Source: an uncultured Lachnospiraceae bacterium
GTDB taxonomy: Bacteria > Bacillota > Clostridia > Lachnospirales > Lachnospiraceae
Direction: 5' to 3'
DNA length: 42,409 bases
Assembly: GCA_947630855.1 (NCBI GenBank)
Contig: CANRJF010000014.1
Location: 1 to 42,409, forward strand
In this document: positions 23,136-33,118 of the stretch, piece after piece
Layout of the letters: every line of letters starts with the position of its first letter
How positions within the stretch are numbered: the first letter of the stretch is position 1
Translations under genes and position numbers: made by a program
The notes under the pieces: model-generated
Told to the model about the DNA's origin: nothing
Database searches by the model: none
The model's input: the letters and a program-made list of their open reading frames with translations, nothing else

Positions 23136-25961
23136 ATGAGTGAAAGAAAATACATTAAGATTCGTGGGGCAAGGGAGCATAATTTAAAAGGGATTGATAT
23201 CGATATTCCAAGAAATGAATTTGTAGTGTTGACAGGCCTTAGCGGTTCCGGTAAATCTTCCCTGGCTTTTGATACCATTTATGCGGAAGGCCAGAGACGG
23301 TATATGGAGTCTTTATCTTCCTATGCCAGACAGTTTTTAGGCCAGATGGAAAAACCGGAGGTGGATAAAATCGAAGGACTTCCCCCTGCAATTTCCATTG
23401 ACCAGAAATCCACCAACCGCAATCCCCGTTCCACCGTGGGGACTGTGACGGAAATCTATGATTATTTCCGTCTGCTCTACGCAAGGATTGGGATTCCCCA
23501 CTGCCCAAAATGCGGCAGGGAGATAAAAAAGCAGACGGTAGACCAGATGGTAGACCAGATTATGGCATTGCCGGAACGCACGAAAATCCAGCTTTTGGCC
23601 CCTGTGGTGAGAGGCAGGAAAGGGGAACACCAGAAACTTTTTGAGAAAGCAAAAAAAAGCGGCTACGTGCGGGTACAGGTGGACGGCAATATTTACGAAT
23701 TGACGGAAGAGATTAAGTTAGAAAAGAATAAAAAGCATAATATTGAAATTGTGGTAGACCGTCTTTCCGTAAAAGAAGGAATAGAAAAACGTCTTACCGA
23801 TTCCATTGAAAACGTGCTGAATCTGGCAGAGGGGCTTTTGATGGTGGATGTTGTGGGCGGGGAAACCATGAATTTTTCCCAGAGTTTTTCCTGTCCGGAC
23901 TGTGAGATTTCCGTGGACGAAATTGAACCGAGAAGTTTTTCCTTTAACAATCCTTTCGGGGCCTGTCCCGTATGTTTCGGCCTGGGGTATAAAATGGAAT
24001 TTGACGAAGATTTAATGATTCCTGATAAGAGCCTTAGTATTGCGGAGGGGGCAATCCAGGTGATGGGATGGCAGTCCTGTACGGATTCTTCCAGTTATAC
24101 TTACGCCATATTAAAGGCATTATCTTTGGAATTTGGTTTTGATCTATCAACGCCCTATGAAGATTTAAGCGAAGAAGTCCGGCATATGTTGATTTATGGA
24201 ACGAACCGCTGTGTAAAAGTTTACTATAAGGGGCAGCGGGGGGAAGGCGTCTATGATGTAACATTTGAAGGATTAATAAAAAATGTCCAGCGGCGTTACC
24301 GTGAGACAAGTTCAGACCTTGTAAAGCAGGAATATGAACAGTTTATGCGTATCACTCCCTGCCAGGAATGTAAGGGGCAGCGTTTAAAGAAAACATCCCT
24401 TGCCGTAACCGTCAGCGATAAAAATATTTATGAAATCACAAATATGTCAGTGAAAAATCTGCAGAAATATTTGTGTGATATGGAGCTTAGCAGCCAGCAG
24501 AAATTAATCGGCTCCCAGATTTTAAAAGAAATCCGTTCCAGAGTAGGTTTTCTGGTGGATGTAGGGCTGGAATATTTAAGCCTTTCCCGTGCCACTGCAA
24601 CCTTATCCGGCGGGGAGGCACAGAGAATCCGTTTAGCCACCCAGGTGGGTTCCGGTTTGGTGGGGGTAGCATATATTTTGGATGAACCCAGTATCGGTTT
24701 ACACCAGAGGGACAATGACAAATTGCTTGCCACATTAAAAGGCCTCAGAGATTTAGGCAATACGCTTGTGGTGGTGGAGCATGATGAAGATACCATGCGG
24801 GCAGCGGATTTTCTTGTGGATATCGGGCCGGCAGCAGGGGAACATGGCGGGGAGGTGGTTGCCTGCGGTACGGCGGAAGAGATTATGGCAAATCCCGATT
24901 CCATCACGGGACAATATTTAAGTGGAAAGCGTCAGATTCCCGTACCCAAGGAGAGGAGAAAACCTGCCGGGTATTTAAAAGTAGTAAAGGCAGCGGAAAA
25001 TAATTTAAAGAATGTGACGGTGGAATTTCCGCTAGGAGTCATGACCTGCGTTACCGGCGTGTCCGGTTCGGGAAAAAGCTCCCTTACCAATGAGGTATTG
25101 TATAAAGCACTGCAAAGAAAATTAAACCATGCCAGAACGATTCCGGGAAAACATAAAGAAGTCCTTGGCATGGAACAGTTGGACAAAGTCATTGACATTG
25201 ACCAGTCCCCCATCGGCAGGACTCCCCGCTCTAATCCGGCAACTTACACTGGAGTATTTGACATGATTCGGGATCTTTTTGCAGCCACTCCCGATGCAAA
25301 GGCAAAGGGATATAAAAAGGGAAGATTCAGTTTCAATGTAAAAGGGGGAAGATGCGAGGCATGTTCCGGGGACGGAATATTAAAGATAGAGATGCATTTC
25401 CTTCCTGATGTGTATGTACCCTGTGAAGTCTGCGGCGGAAAACGTTACAACAGGGAAACGCTGGAAGTAAAATATAAGGGAAAAAGCATATATGATGTGC
25501 TGAACATGACGGTGGAGGAAGCCCTGGAATTTTTTAAGAACGTTCCTTCCATAGAAAGGAAGATTCAGACATTGTATGATGTGGGGCTTTCTTATATCCG
25601 GCTGGGGCAGCCCTCCACGGAACTCTCCGGCGGGGAGGCCCAGAGGATAAAACTGGCCACGGAATTAAGCCGTAGAAGCACAGGAAAGACGATTTATATT
25701 TTGGATGAACCCACTACCGGCCTTCACTTTGAGGATGTGAGGAAATTAATTGAAATTCTTCACAGGTTATCGGAGATGGGCAATACGGTGGTAGTGATTG
25801 AGCATAACCTGGATGTGATCAAGACGGCGGATTATATTATTGATATGGGGCCGGAAGGCGGTGACGGCGGCGGAACCGTAATAGCCTGCGGAACCCCGGA
25901 GGAAGTGGCGGATATTGAGACTTCCTATACAGGGCAGTACCTCAGAAAGTACTTAAAATAA
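23136..25961 (+). CDS. uvrA: Excinuclease ABC subunit A
   Basis: 941 aa, ATG 23136. An AAGGAG lies about 14 bases upstream, a little far, but no better start exists and [18 protein letters not shown] is the usual N-terminus. The damage-sensing ABC ATPase of nucleotide excision repair, acting as a dimer that loads UvrB. Two ABC modules: Walker [13 protein letters not shown] (near residue 33) and [13 protein letters not shown] (near 640), signatures [12 protein letters not shown] and [12 protein letters not shown]. Zinc sites [30 protein letters not shown] and [26 protein letters not shown]. Full length, with a strong terminator 20 bases after the stop. Confidence 0.98.
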   Translation: MSERKYIKIRGAREHNLKGIDIDIPRNEFVVLTGLSGSGKSSLAFDTIYAEGQRRYMESLSSYARQFLGQMEKPEVDKIEGLPPAISIDQKSTNRNPRSTVGTVTEIYDYFRLLYARIGIPHCPKCGREIKKQTVDQMVDQIMALPERTKIQLLAPVVRGRKGEHQKLFEKAKKSGYVRVQVDGNIYELTEEIKLEKNKKHNIEIVVDRLSVKEGIEKRLTDSIENVLNLAEGLLMVDVVGGETMNFSQSFSCPDCEISVDEIEPRSFSFNNPFGACPVCFGLGYKMEFDEDLMIPDKSLSIAEGAIQVMGWQSCTDSSSYTYAILKALSLEFGFDLSTPYEDLSEEVRHMLIYGTNRCVKVYYKGQRGEGVYDVTFEGLIKNVQRRYRETSSDLVKQEYEQFMRITPCQECKGQRLKKTSLAVTVSDKNIYEITNMSVKNLQKYLCDMELSSQQKLIGSQILKEIRSRVGFLVDVGLEYLSLSRATATLSGGEAQRIRLATQVGSGLVGVAYILDEPSIGLHQRDNDKLLATLKGLRDLGNTLVVVEHDEDTMRAADFLVDIGPAAGEHGGEVVACGTAEEIMANPDSITGQYLSGKRQIPVPKERRKPAGYLKVVKAAENNLKNVTVEFPLGVMTCVTGVSGSGKSSLTNEVLYKALQRKLNHARTIPGKHKEVLGMEQLDKVIDIDQSPIGRTPRSNPATYTGVFDMIRDLFAATPDAKAKGYKKGRFSFNVKGGRCEACSGDGILKIEMHFLPDVYVPCEVCGGKRYNRETLEVKYKGKSIYDVLNMTVEEALEFFKNVPSIERKIQTLYDVGLSYIRLGQPSTELSGGEAQRIKLATELSRRSTGKTIYILDEPTTGLHFEDVRKLIEILHRLSEMGNTVVVIEHNLDVIKTADYIIDMGPEGGDGGGTVIACGTPEEVADIETSYTGQYLRKYLK

Positions 25962-25980
25962 TTTGTTTCCTATAAACTAA

Positions 25981-26027
25981 AGACGCCTTTTCCTGTGAAT
26001 GTTTGTTTACAGGAAATGGCGTCTTTT
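25981..26027 (+). terminator. Strong intrinsic terminator after uvrA
   Basis: A 16-bp stem with one mismatch (AGACGCC plus TTTCCTGT pairing with ACAGGAAA plus GGCGTCT), twelve-base loop, then TTTTT. It ends the uvrBA operon. Confidence 0.92.
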
Positions 26028-26281
26028 TAAGAAAGGAAATGAGTTATGAAAAAACTGGTACGCATCATTTGGGGAGTACCCCTTGAGCCAAAAGACTCAA
26101 GGAGCATGAGTTATGAAAACTATAATAGCCTTATCAGCTAGTACATTAGTAGTATAAAATGAAATTGTGACGAGTTTGTGATGAAAACTTGAAAAGAATA
26201 TAAAATTCTACCAAAAAATTTTCCAGATTCTTTAGATTTTATTAATTTCTGGAAAATTTAAGCAATTTCTAAAAAAATGAT
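26028..26281 (+). other. Non-genic stretch between the uvrA terminator and mbl, with two mini-ORFs
   Basis: Two ribosome-site/start units with related sequence occur: AAAGGAAATGAGTTATGAAA (26032-26051) opening a 31-codon ORF (26046-26141), and AAGGAGCATGAGTTATGAAA (26099-26118) opening a 14-codon ORF (MKTIIALSASTLVV, 26113-26157) that looks like the start of a signal peptide. A small inverted repeat CCTTGAG/CTCAAGG (26081-26102) would mask the second ribosome site. Nothing larger is visible. It is either gene debris or a tiny regulatory unit. Confidence 0.35.
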
Positions 26282-26309
26282 TTGAAAAATGGCAGTATTT
26301 GTATATAAT
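26282..26309 (+). promoter_or_regulatory. mbl promoter
   Basis: TTGAAA (26282-26287), 16-base spacer, TATAAT (26304-26309), 80 bases before the mbl start. A vegetative sigma-A-type promoter. Confidence 0.7.
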
Positions 26310-26389
26310 AAGGATGTATATGTAAAAATATGATTAAATGCACGATTTGTGTTTAGAATAAACAGCAGGATAACGAAAGGGGAAACATA

Positions 26390-27382
26390 ATGGTTTCAAC
26401 AGATATAGGAATTGATTTAGGAACAGCCAGTATTTTAGTATATATTAAGGGCAAAGGCGTGGTTTTAAAGGAGCCCTCCGTAGTTGCTTTTGACAGGGAT
26501 ACCAATAGAGTAAAGGCCATTGGAGAGGAAGCCCGGCTGATGTTAGGAAGGACGCCGGGGAACATTGTGGCAGTGCGCCCTCTGCGCCAGGGAGTAATAT
26601 CCGATTATACCGTTACAGAAAAAATGATTAAGTATTTTATTCAGAAAGCCATTGGCAAAAAAAGTTTCCGCAAGCCCAGAATCAGCGTGTGTGTGCCCAG
26701 CGGCGTTACGGAAGTGGAGAAAAAGGCAGTGGAAGATGCCACCTACAATGCAGGGGCAAGGGACGTAAAGATTATTGAGGAGCCTATTGCTGCGGCAATC
26801 GGTGCAGGCATTGATATAGCCAGGCCCTGCGGCAATATGATTGTGGATATAGGAGGCGGAACCGCGGATATTGCAGTGATTTCCCTGGGAGGTTCCGTAG
26901 TAAGCACTTCCATTAAAATTGCCGGGGATGATTTTGACGAAGCCATTGTGCGTTATATGAGGAAGAAACACAACCTTTTAATCGGTGAGAGGACTGCGGA
27001 AGATATTAAAATTAAAATCGGTTCCTGTTTTTCCAACGGACATAATGAAACTATGGATGTAAGAGGGCGTAACCTGGTTACCGGGCTTCCCAAGACGGTG
27101 ACGGTATCCTCCGAGGAGACAGAGGAGGCCCTGTGGGAGCCTACCCTTCAGATTGTGGAAGCTGTGCACAGCGTGTTGGAGAAAACGCCTCCCGAACTGG
27201 CGGCAGACGTGGCAGACCGGGGAATTGTACTGACAGGTGGAGGAGCATTGCTCCGGGGCTTAGAGGAACTGTTAGAAGATCGGACAGGCATTAACACCAT
27301 GACTGCGGAGGAGCCTATGACCTGCGTTGCCATTGGCACAGGAAAATATGTAGAATTTTTAGCAGGAAAACGGGATGAATAA
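26390..27382 (+). CDS. mbl: MreB/Mbl actin-like cell-shape protein
   Basis: 330 aa, ATG 26390 after AAAGGGG. Bacterial actin that guides cell-wall synthesis along the cell cylinder. Phosphate-binding loops GIDLGTASILVY (residues 6-17) and IVDIGGGTADIAVISLGG (near 155), the connecting PSGVTEVEKKAV, the EEPIAAAIGAG motif and adenosine loop VLTGGGALLRGLEELL (near 280). Full length. The call of Mbl rather than MreB rests on context: the next genes are flhO/flhP-like, as in the B. subtilis mbl-flhO-flhP operon, and mreC/mreD are absent. Confidence 0.93.
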   Translation: MVSTDIGIDLGTASILVYIKGKGVVLKEPSVVAFDRDTNRVKAIGEEARLMLGRTPGNIVAVRPLRQGVISDYTVTEKMIKYFIQKAIGKKSFRKPRISVCVPSGVTEVEKKAVEDATYNAGARDVKIIEEPIAAAIGAGIDIARPCGNMIVDIGGGTADIAVISLGGSVVSTSIKIAGDDFDEAIVRYMRKKHNLLIGERTAEDIKIKIGSCFSNGHNETMDVRGRNLVTGLPKTVTVSSEETEEALWEPTLQIVEAVHSVLEKTPPELAADVADRGIVLTGGGALLRGLEELLEDRTGINTMTAEEPMTCVAIGTGKYVEFLAGKRDE

Positions 27383-27383
27383 C

Positions 27384-27411
27384 TAAAGAAAATGAAATGT
27401 TATGCCGATAT
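27384..27411 (+). promoter_or_regulatory. Sigma-D (sigma-28) like flagellar promoter
   Basis: TAAA (27384-27387), 16-base spacer, GCCGATAT (27404-27411), one base off the GCCGATAA consensus. It lies right after the mbl stop and 90 bases before the first flagellar gene, so the flagellar genes can be transcribed apart from mbl. Confidence 0.75.
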
Positions 27412-27500
27412 AGTAATGTAATATAATAATGACATGGAAGAAAAAGCAGGTTCAAGGATGAGCCGTAATGCATGAGATATTCATGCAGGAAGGATAAGAA

Positions 27501-28301
27501 ATGGTAAAAGGTTTATATACCGCATACACCGGCATGGTGGAAGAACAGCGGCGCATGGATGTTATGACCAACAATCTTGCCAATGTAAACACCACCGGGT
27601 ATAAGAAAGAAGGAACGGTAAATGCTGCATTCGAGGATCAGCTTGCAATCAGGATTAAGGACAGCTCGGAAGTCTTACACAGGAAACGCTTAGGAATCGT
27701 AAACCTGGGCGATAATGTGGGTGAGACTTACCGGGATTTTTCCCAGGGAGCTTTTGACGTGACGGACAATGCTTTGGATTTGGCTTTGGACGGACGGGGC
27801 TTTTTTGCCATAGAGTTTACCAATAAACAGGGGGAGACATCCGTAAAGTATACAAGAGACGGTGCTTTCACTATGGACAGGGAAGGATATATCAGGACAA
27901 ATGACGGGGACTATGTGCTCAATGCCAACGGTGCCAGAAACGGTGCAGGAGGACAGGGGAACAGAGTAAGAGTTGACCCCAACCAGGAAGTGAAAATTGA
28001 TGCCGACGGTACTATCTTCCAGAATAATGCGGTTGTAGGCCAGATTGGCACAGTAGATTTCCAGGATTACAATTATCTGCATAAATATGGAGAGAATTTA
28101 TTTGATTTGGTAGACGGAGGGACAGCCATGGATTCCGATGCCAGGATTGAGCAGGGATGCCTGGAAATGTCCAATGTCAATATTGTCTCGGAGATGGTGG
28201 AGATGATTACCATTACCAGGGCATATGAGGCAAATCAGAAAATTATCCAGACCGTAGACGGAACAATAGATAAAGCGGTGAATACCGTAGGCCAAGTATA
28301 G
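27501..28301 (+). CDS. flhO: Flagellar hook-basal body (rod) protein, FlhO/FlgF type
   Basis: 266 aa, ATG 27501 with AGGAAGG upstream. The N-terminal rod signature MVKGLYTAYTGMVEEQRRMDVMTNNLANVNTTGYKK and C-terminal IVSEMVEMITITRAYEANQKIIQTVD helices form the D0 coiled-coil shared by axial flagellar proteins; the middle (LDLALDGRGFFAIEF, YTRDGAF) is the FlgG-like D1 domain. It builds the rod that passes through the cell envelope. It is paired with a second FlgG-type gene 14 bases downstream, matching flhO-flhP of Bacillus. Exported by the flagellar type III system, hence no signal peptide. Confidence 0.93.
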   Translation: MVKGLYTAYTGMVEEQRRMDVMTNNLANVNTTGYKKEGTVNAAFEDQLAIRIKDSSEVLHRKRLGIVNLGDNVGETYRDFSQGAFDVTDNALDLALDGRGFFAIEFTNKQGETSVKYTRDGAFTMDREGYIRTNDGDYVLNANGARNGAGGQGNRVRVDPNQEVKIDADGTIFQNNAVVGQIGTVDFQDYNYLHKYGENLFDLVDGGTAMDSDARIEQGCLEMSNVNIVSEMVEMITITRAYEANQKIIQTVDGTIDKAVNTVGQV

Positions 28302-28315
28302 GAGGGTGACGTAAT

Positions 28316-29131
28316 ATGATGAGAGCATTATGGTCTGCTGCTTCAGGAATGATTGCACAGCAGACAAACGTAGATACTATTTCCCACAATCTTTCCAATG
28401 TAAATACCGTTGGATATAAAACCCAGAAGGCAGAGTTTAAGACTTTGCTGTATCAGGATTTACAGGCAAGGACCACAACGGCCAACGGTGAGACAAAGCC
28501 TACACCTGCACAGGTCGGGCTTGGTACAAGGGTTGCGGATGTGAATACATATTTTACCCAGGGCGCTTTGATGGCAAGCGAGAGCGATACGGATTTTGCC
28601 ATTGACGGCAGAGGATTTTTTGCGGTAAGAGGAGATGACGGGGAGATTTATTATACCAGGAACGGAAGTTTCACCTGGGCAATCGGCAATCAGGGAGCTA
28701 CCCTTTGCAACCAGGACGGTTATCCTGTTTTGGATACCAAGGGAAATCCCATTATAATTCCCAACGGCGTCACCAGCGGCAACATGGTAATCAGCCAGGA
28801 CGGTTCCGTGGGATATAAACAGGCGGACGGCAATATTGTAGCCATGAACCAGACAATCGCCTTATATCAGTTTACCAATCCGGCAGGGTTAAATAAACTT
28901 TCCCGCAGCTTGTATGCCGTGACAGACGCTTCCGGTAATGCCATGAACGAGGAGACGACCCAGGGGCTGACAAGAAGCAATATACGCCAGAATTACCTGG
29001 AGAACTCCAACGTCCAGGTGGCAGACGAGATGGTAAATCTGATTATTGCCCAGAGGGCTTACGAGTTAAACTCCAAGGCAATCCAGGCATCGGACGAGAT
29101 GCTTCAGCAGGCAAACAGCTTAAGGAGATAG
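28316..29131 (+). CDS. flgG: Flagellar distal-rod protein, FlhP/FlgG type
   Basis: 271 aa, ATG 28316 after GGAGGGTGA. N-terminus MRALWSAASGMIAQQTNVDTISHNLSNVNTVGYK and C-terminus NVQVADEMVNLIIAQRAYELNSKAIQASDEMLQQANSLR are textbook FlgG; middle DTDFAIDGRGFFAVR and YTRNGSFTW. It forms the distal rod between the proximal rod and the hook. Paralogous to the preceding gene. In Bacillus the equivalent gene is called flhP. Confidence 0.94.
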   Translation: MMRALWSAASGMIAQQTNVDTISHNLSNVNTVGYKTQKAEFKTLLYQDLQARTTTANGETKPTPAQVGLGTRVADVNTYFTQGALMASESDTDFAIDGRGFFAVRGDDGEIYYTRNGSFTWAIGNQGATLCNQDGYPVLDTKGNPIIIPNGVTSGNMVISQDGSVGYKQADGNIVAMNQTIALYQFTNPAGLNKLSRSLYAVTDASGNAMNEETTQGLTRSNIRQNYLENSNVQVADEMVNLIIAQRAYELNSKAIQASDEMLQQANSLRR

Positions 29132-29152
29132 TAAAGCGGGAGGGAATGTAAT

Positions 29153-29500
29153 ATGGATATAGGCGGAATTTCTTCTATGATAAATTATACCAACAGCGCA
29201 GCGTCAAACAGCAGGGCAAGCGGCCTGGAATCTACGCTGAAAGGGGACTTATCCTCTGCGGATGATGCAAAACTTATGGATGTGTGTAAGGATTTTGAAT
29301 CATACTTTATGGAGATGGTTATGAAAGAAGTGGAAAAAACCATTCCAAAAGATGAAGAGGAAGATTCCAGCATGTCCCAGATGAAAGATTATTTTAAGGA
29401 TGAGATGATAAAGATGCTGGCAGAGGAAGTATGCGAGCAGCAGAATCTGGGGCTGGCACAGCAGATGTATGAACAGATGAAGAGAAATTATTCTTTATAA
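29153..29500 (+). CDS. Rod-binding protein, FlgJ N-terminal domain only
   Basis: 115 aa, ATG 29153 after GGGAGGG. It has the rod-binding pattern LMDVCKDFESYFMEMVMKEVEKTIP followed by YFKDEMIKMLAEEVCEQQNLGLAQQMYEQMK, as in the N-terminal domain of FlgJ. The muramidase domain found in proteobacterial FlgJ is absent, which is usual in Firmicutes. It probably caps the growing rod and helps it assemble. It is the last gene of the flagellar group, followed by a terminator. Confidence 0.88.
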   Translation: MDIGGISSMINYTNSAASNSRASGLESTLKGDLSSADDAKLMDVCKDFESYFMEMVMKEVEKTIPKDEEEDSSMSQMKDYFKDEMIKMLAEEVCEQQNLGLAQQMYEQMKRNYSL

Positions 29501-29539
29501 TATATACTCCAGAGCATACACATTTGGCTTGCGGGTATA

Positions 29540-29590
29540 AAAGAAGGCTTTTTGGGCGGATGCGCATGACGCGTCTGCCTTCTTTGTTTT
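29540..29590 (+). terminator. Intrinsic terminator between the flagellar genes and recD2
   Basis: AAAGAAGGC (29540-29548) pairs with GCCTTCTTT (29577-29585), with an alternative or extended inner stem of GC-rich, wobble-containing pairs, followed by GTTTT. Confidence 0.85.
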
Positions 29591-29631
29591 GCACTAAGCC
29601 GTATAAAATCTGTTTTATCGGGAGAGAAAAG

Positions 29632-31830
29632 ATGGAAACAATAAAAGGCTATGTTGACCATATAATATATAGGAATCAGGACAATGGCTATACCGTGTTT
29701 GTCCTGATTTGCGACGAGGAGGAACTTACCTGCGTAGGCATTTTTCCTGTGGTAAGCGAAGGGGAAAATGTGAAAATGAAAGGGGAATTTACGGAACATC
29801 CCATGTACGGCAAGCAGTTTGCCGCTAAGGAACTGGAAGAATGTGAGCCGGAAGATGAAATGGCAATGGAGCGTTATTTAGGTTCCGGGGCAATTAAAGG
29901 AATCGGGGCGGCGCTGGCAGCCAGGATAGTGCGCAGGTTTAAAAAAGACACGTTCCGCATTATAGAGGAGGAGCCGGAGCGGCTTTCTGAAATTAAGGGA
30001 ATCAGCCAGAGAATGGCCATGGACATATCCAGTCAGGTGGCGGAAAAACGTGATATGCGCCAGGCAACGATTTTTTTGCAGCAATATGGGATTTCTTTGA
30101 ATCTGGCGGTAAAAATTTACCGGAAATATTCCCAGGATGTATACAGGATTATTAAGGAAAATCCTTACCGGCTCGCAGATGACATTCAGGGAGTGGGATT
30201 TAAGATTGCAGACGAGATAGCGGCAAAAGCAGGAATACGTGCCGATTCGGATTTCCGTATCAGGAGCGGTATTTTGTATGTGCTGCTTCAGGCCTCCGGG
30301 GAGGGGCACACATACCTGCCCAAAGAGGAATTGACGGCAAGGACGGCACAGATGCTGGGGGTTGACCAGGATTTAATAGAAAAACATTATATGGATTTGT
30401 CCATTGAAAAGAGAATAATGATTCGCGGAACGCATATTTATTCCGCCGGATACTATTATATGGAAGCCTCTGTGGCAGATATGTTAAGGGGGCTGAATAT
30501 TACATATGACGTGCCGGATATAGAAATTGAGGAACAGATTCGCCGCATAGAAAAACAGACGGGCATGGAGCCGGAGGAAAAACAGTTTCTGGCGGTAAAG
30601 GAAGCGGTAAAAAGCGGGCTTTTGATTATTACCGGAGGGCCTGGTACGGGAAAGACAACAACCATTAATACCATTATCAAATATTTTGAATTGGAAGGCA
30701 TGGATATTTTTCTGGCGGCCCCTACCGGAAGGGCGGCAAAGCGCATGAGTGATACCACAGGATACGAGGCAAGAACCATTCACCGTATGCTGGAATTAAA
30801 CGGAGGCATAGAGGGAAATGCAGGTTTTTCCAGAAATGCCGACAATCCCTTAGAGACAGATGTGATTATTATAGACGAGATGTCCATGGTAGACATTTCG
30901 CTGATGCATTCCCTTTTAAAAGCGGTGGCTCCCGGTACAAGGCTGATTTTAGTGGGGGATGTAAACCAGCTTCCCAGCGTAGGCCCGGGCAGCGTGTTAA
31001 AAGATATCATTGATTCCAATGCCTTTCCGGTGGTGAAGCTTACCAAGATTTTCCGCCAGGCAGGGTTAAGCGATATTGTGGTGAATGCCCATAAGATTAA
31101 TAACGGACAGCAGGTTTTGCTGGACAATAAAAGCATGGATTTCTTTTTTTTAAAGCGGTATGAGGCTGATAAGATTATCAATGTAACCATACAGCTTATT
31201 GCCCAGAAACTCCCAAAATTTGTGGACGCTTCCCCCTTTGATATCCAGGTGCTCACGCCCATGAGGAAAGGGCTTTTAGGAGTGGAACGGCTAAACGGAA
31301 TTTTGCAGCAGTACTTAAATCCCAAGTCCCAAAGCAAAAAGGAATACGAACAGGGCGGCAGAATCTTCCGGGAGGGAGATAAAGTAATGCAGACAAAAAA
31401 CAACTACCAGTTAGAATGGGAAATCACCAACAAGTATGGGCTTTGCATTGAAAAGGGGCTGGGGGTGTTTAACGGGGATATGGGAATTGTACGGGAAATC
31501 AATGATTATGGGGAAACCATGACAGTGGAATTTGACGAGGGGCGGAAAGTGGATTATTCCCTGAAAAATCTGGAGGAACTGGAACTGGCATACGCCATCA
31601 CAATCCATAAATCCCAGGGTTCCGAATATCCGGCGGTGGTGATTCCCCTTTTAAGCGGGCCGAGAATGTTGATGAACAGAAATCTTCTTTACACGGCAGT
31701 GACAAGAGCGAGAAAATGTGTTACTCTTGTGGGGGATGATAAAACATTTCAGGAAATGATAGACAATACAATGCAGCAAAAACGCTATTCCGGGTTAATC
31801 GAGGAAATCCGAAGCGGTGAGATTCGCTGA
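29632..31830 (+). CDS. recD2: ATP-dependent DNA helicase RecD2
   Basis: 732 aa from ATG 29632 (METIKGYVDHIIYRNQDNGYTVF), after GGAGAG; the frame is open upstream to 29524, but that part overlaps the terminator. SF1B 5'-3' helicase, the stand-alone RecD of bacteria lacking RecBC partners. N-terminal OB and helix-hairpin-helix region (KGIGAALAARIV, then SEIKGISQRMA; DDIQGVGFKIADEIA), Walker A TGGPGTGKTTTINTI (near residue 340), motif II IIIDEMSMVD, GDVNQLPSVGPG, and motif VI AYAITIHKSQGSEYP with LLYTAVTRARK. Involved in repair and replication-fork restart. Confidence 0.96.
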   Translation: METIKGYVDHIIYRNQDNGYTVFVLICDEEELTCVGIFPVVSEGENVKMKGEFTEHPMYGKQFAAKELEECEPEDEMAMERYLGSGAIKGIGAALAARIVRRFKKDTFRIIEEEPERLSEIKGISQRMAMDISSQVAEKRDMRQATIFLQQYGISLNLAVKIYRKYSQDVYRIIKENPYRLADDIQGVGFKIADEIAAKAGIRADSDFRIRSGILYVLLQASGEGHTYLPKEELTARTAQMLGVDQDLIEKHYMDLSIEKRIMIRGTHIYSAGYYYMEASVADMLRGLNITYDVPDIEIEEQIRRIEKQTGMEPEEKQFLAVKEAVKSGLLIITGGPGTGKTTTINTIIKYFELEGMDIFLAAPTGRAAKRMSDTTGYEARTIHRMLELNGGIEGNAGFSRNADNPLETDVIIIDEMSMVDISLMHSLLKAVAPGTRLILVGDVNQLPSVGPGSVLKDIIDSNAFPVVKLTKIFRQAGLSDIVVNAHKINNGQQVLLDNKSMDFFFLKRYEADKIINVTIQLIAQKLPKFVDASPFDIQVLTPMRKGLLGVERLNGILQQYLNPKSQSKKEYEQGGRIFREGDKVMQTKNNYQLEWEITNKYGLCIEKGLGVFNGDMGIVREINDYGETMTVEFDEGRKVDYSLKNLEELELAYAITIHKSQGSEYPAVVIPLLSGPRMLMNRNLLYTAVTRARKCVTLVGDDKTFQEMIDNTMQQKRYSGLIEEIRSGEIR

Positions 31831-31873
31831 TTATGACATAATCCTGTCCAAAATCCAAAGGAAGCGGCAGGAA

Positions 31874-32626
31874 ATGAAAGCAACATATTTTTTTAAAAAA
31901 TGGAAAACATATTTTCAGAAACTGGATAAGGCTGTACTTGATTTATTGTACCCGCCCCGTTGCCCCATTTGTGACGAAGTGGCAGCGGAGGGGGAGTGCA
32001 TTTGCAGTTCATGCCGGAAAACCATTCACAGGGTAAAAGAGCCCATGTGCAAAAAATGCGGGAAGCCAATAGAAAACGTGAGGGAAGAATACTGCAGTGA
32101 CTGCATGAAAAAGAGGCATGATTTTACCCAGGGGAAGGCTTTGTGGGTGTATGACAAATTTGTGCGGGAGTCCATATACCGGTTTAAGTACCAAAACCGC
32201 CGGGATTACGCCAGGGTTTATGCAGGAGAACTGGCGGAAGCGTACGGAGGCTGGATACGCGCCAGGAAAATACAGGCAATTGTTCCCATTCCCCTGCATA
32301 AAGACAGAAAAAAGCTTAGGGGATTTAACCAGGCAGAAGTGCTGGCAGTGGAACTTGGGAAGATTCTTGGTATTCCTGTAAAAAGAAATTTACTTATCCG
32401 AACCCGTAATACCAGGCCCCAGAAAGAATTAAATGGAATAGAAAGAAAAAATAATCTGAAAAAGGCTTTAAAAATCAGTGAAAATGTAGTACAATTAAAA
32501 TATATTCTCATAGTTGATGATATTTATACAACAGGGAGCACCATGGATGCAGCGTCATCCCTGTTAAAAGAAGCAGGAGTTATAGAAGTTTATTTCTGCT
32601 GTATAGGAATTGGGAAGGGCTTTTAG
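31874..32626 (+). CDS. comFC: ComF-family phosphoribosyltransferase-like protein
   Basis: 250 aa from ATG 31874; a GTG at 31817, overlapping the recD2 end, is the alternative start. N-terminal zinc fingers LLYPPRCPICDEV, CICSSCRK, CKKCGKP and CSDCMKK, then a phosphoribosyltransferase domain with VPIPLHKDRKKLRGFNQAEVLA and the PRPP-binding loop YILIVDDIYTTGSTMDAA. ComFC is needed for DNA uptake during transformation in Bacillus and is thought to act in processing incoming single strands. It is followed by yvyF, the order found in the B. subtilis comF-flagellar region. Confidence 0.92.
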   Translation: MKATYFFKKWKTYFQKLDKAVLDLLYPPRCPICDEVAAEGECICSSCRKTIHRVKEPMCKKCGKPIENVREEYCSDCMKKRHDFTQGKALWVYDKFVRESIYRFKYQNRRDYARVYAGELAEAYGGWIRARKIQAIVPIPLHKDRKKLRGFNQAEVLAVELGKILGIPVKRNLLIRTRNTRPQKELNGIERKNNLKKALKISENVVQLKYILIVDDIYTTGSTMDAASSLLKEAGVIEVYFCCIGIGKGF

Positions 32627-32639
32627 GAGGAAAAAAGTT

Positions 32640-33041
32640 ATGGACGTTAGAAGTTGCAGAAATTGTGGAAGATTATTTAATTACTTGCAGGGAAATCCTA
32701 TTTGCCCCGCCTGTAAAAAGAAACTGGAAGACAAATTTGAACAGGTAAAAATGTATATCAGGGAGAATAATCTGGCATCTATGCAGCAGATATCGGATGC
32801 CAATGACGTGTCTGTAAAGCAGTTAAAACAGTGGGTAAGGGAAGAACGGCTTACTTTTTCGGATGATTCCCCGGTGGGAATTGAATGTGAAAACTGCGGC
32901 GCTTTGATTCGTACAGGCAGATTTTGTGCCAAATGCAAGAATAATATGGCAAACACCCTGACCAAGTTGTACGCCGTTGCTCCGCCGGAGGAAATAAGAA
33001 AGAAGAAAGATAAGGATAAGATGCGTTTCCTTGACAGATAG
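32640..33041 (+). CDS. yvyF: YvyF-type flagellar operon protein
   Basis: 133 aa from ATG 32640 after AGGAGG. Starts with a zinc ribbon MDVRSCRNCGRLFNYLQGNPICPACKKK, then a MerR-like helix segment MQQISDANDVSVKQLKQWVREERL and a second zinc ribbon CENCGALIRTGRFCAKCK. This is the TIGR03826/YvyF family, found beside comFC and flgM. A regulatory role in flagellar gene expression is inferred from the family. Here no flgM follows; a terminator comes right after. Confidence 0.88.
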   Translation: MDVRSCRNCGRLFNYLQGNPICPACKKKLEDKFEQVKMYIRENNLASMQQISDANDVSVKQLKQWVREERLTFSDDSPVGIECENCGALIRTGRFCAKCKNNMANTLTKLYAVAPPEEIRKKKDKDKMRFLDR

Positions 33042-33047
33042 GGAAAG

Positions 33048-33076
33048 AGATGGTTTTATACAACCATCTTTTTTTT
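33048..33076 (+). terminator. Intrinsic terminator after yvyF
   Basis: AGATGGTT (33048-33055) pairs with AACCATCT (33062-33069), six-base loop, followed by eight T. A perfect short stem just 7 bases after the yvyF stop. Confidence 0.93.
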
Positions 33077-33118
33077 ATCATAAAATAGACTTTGTTCCTT
33101 TTTTTTACTGGAAAAACT

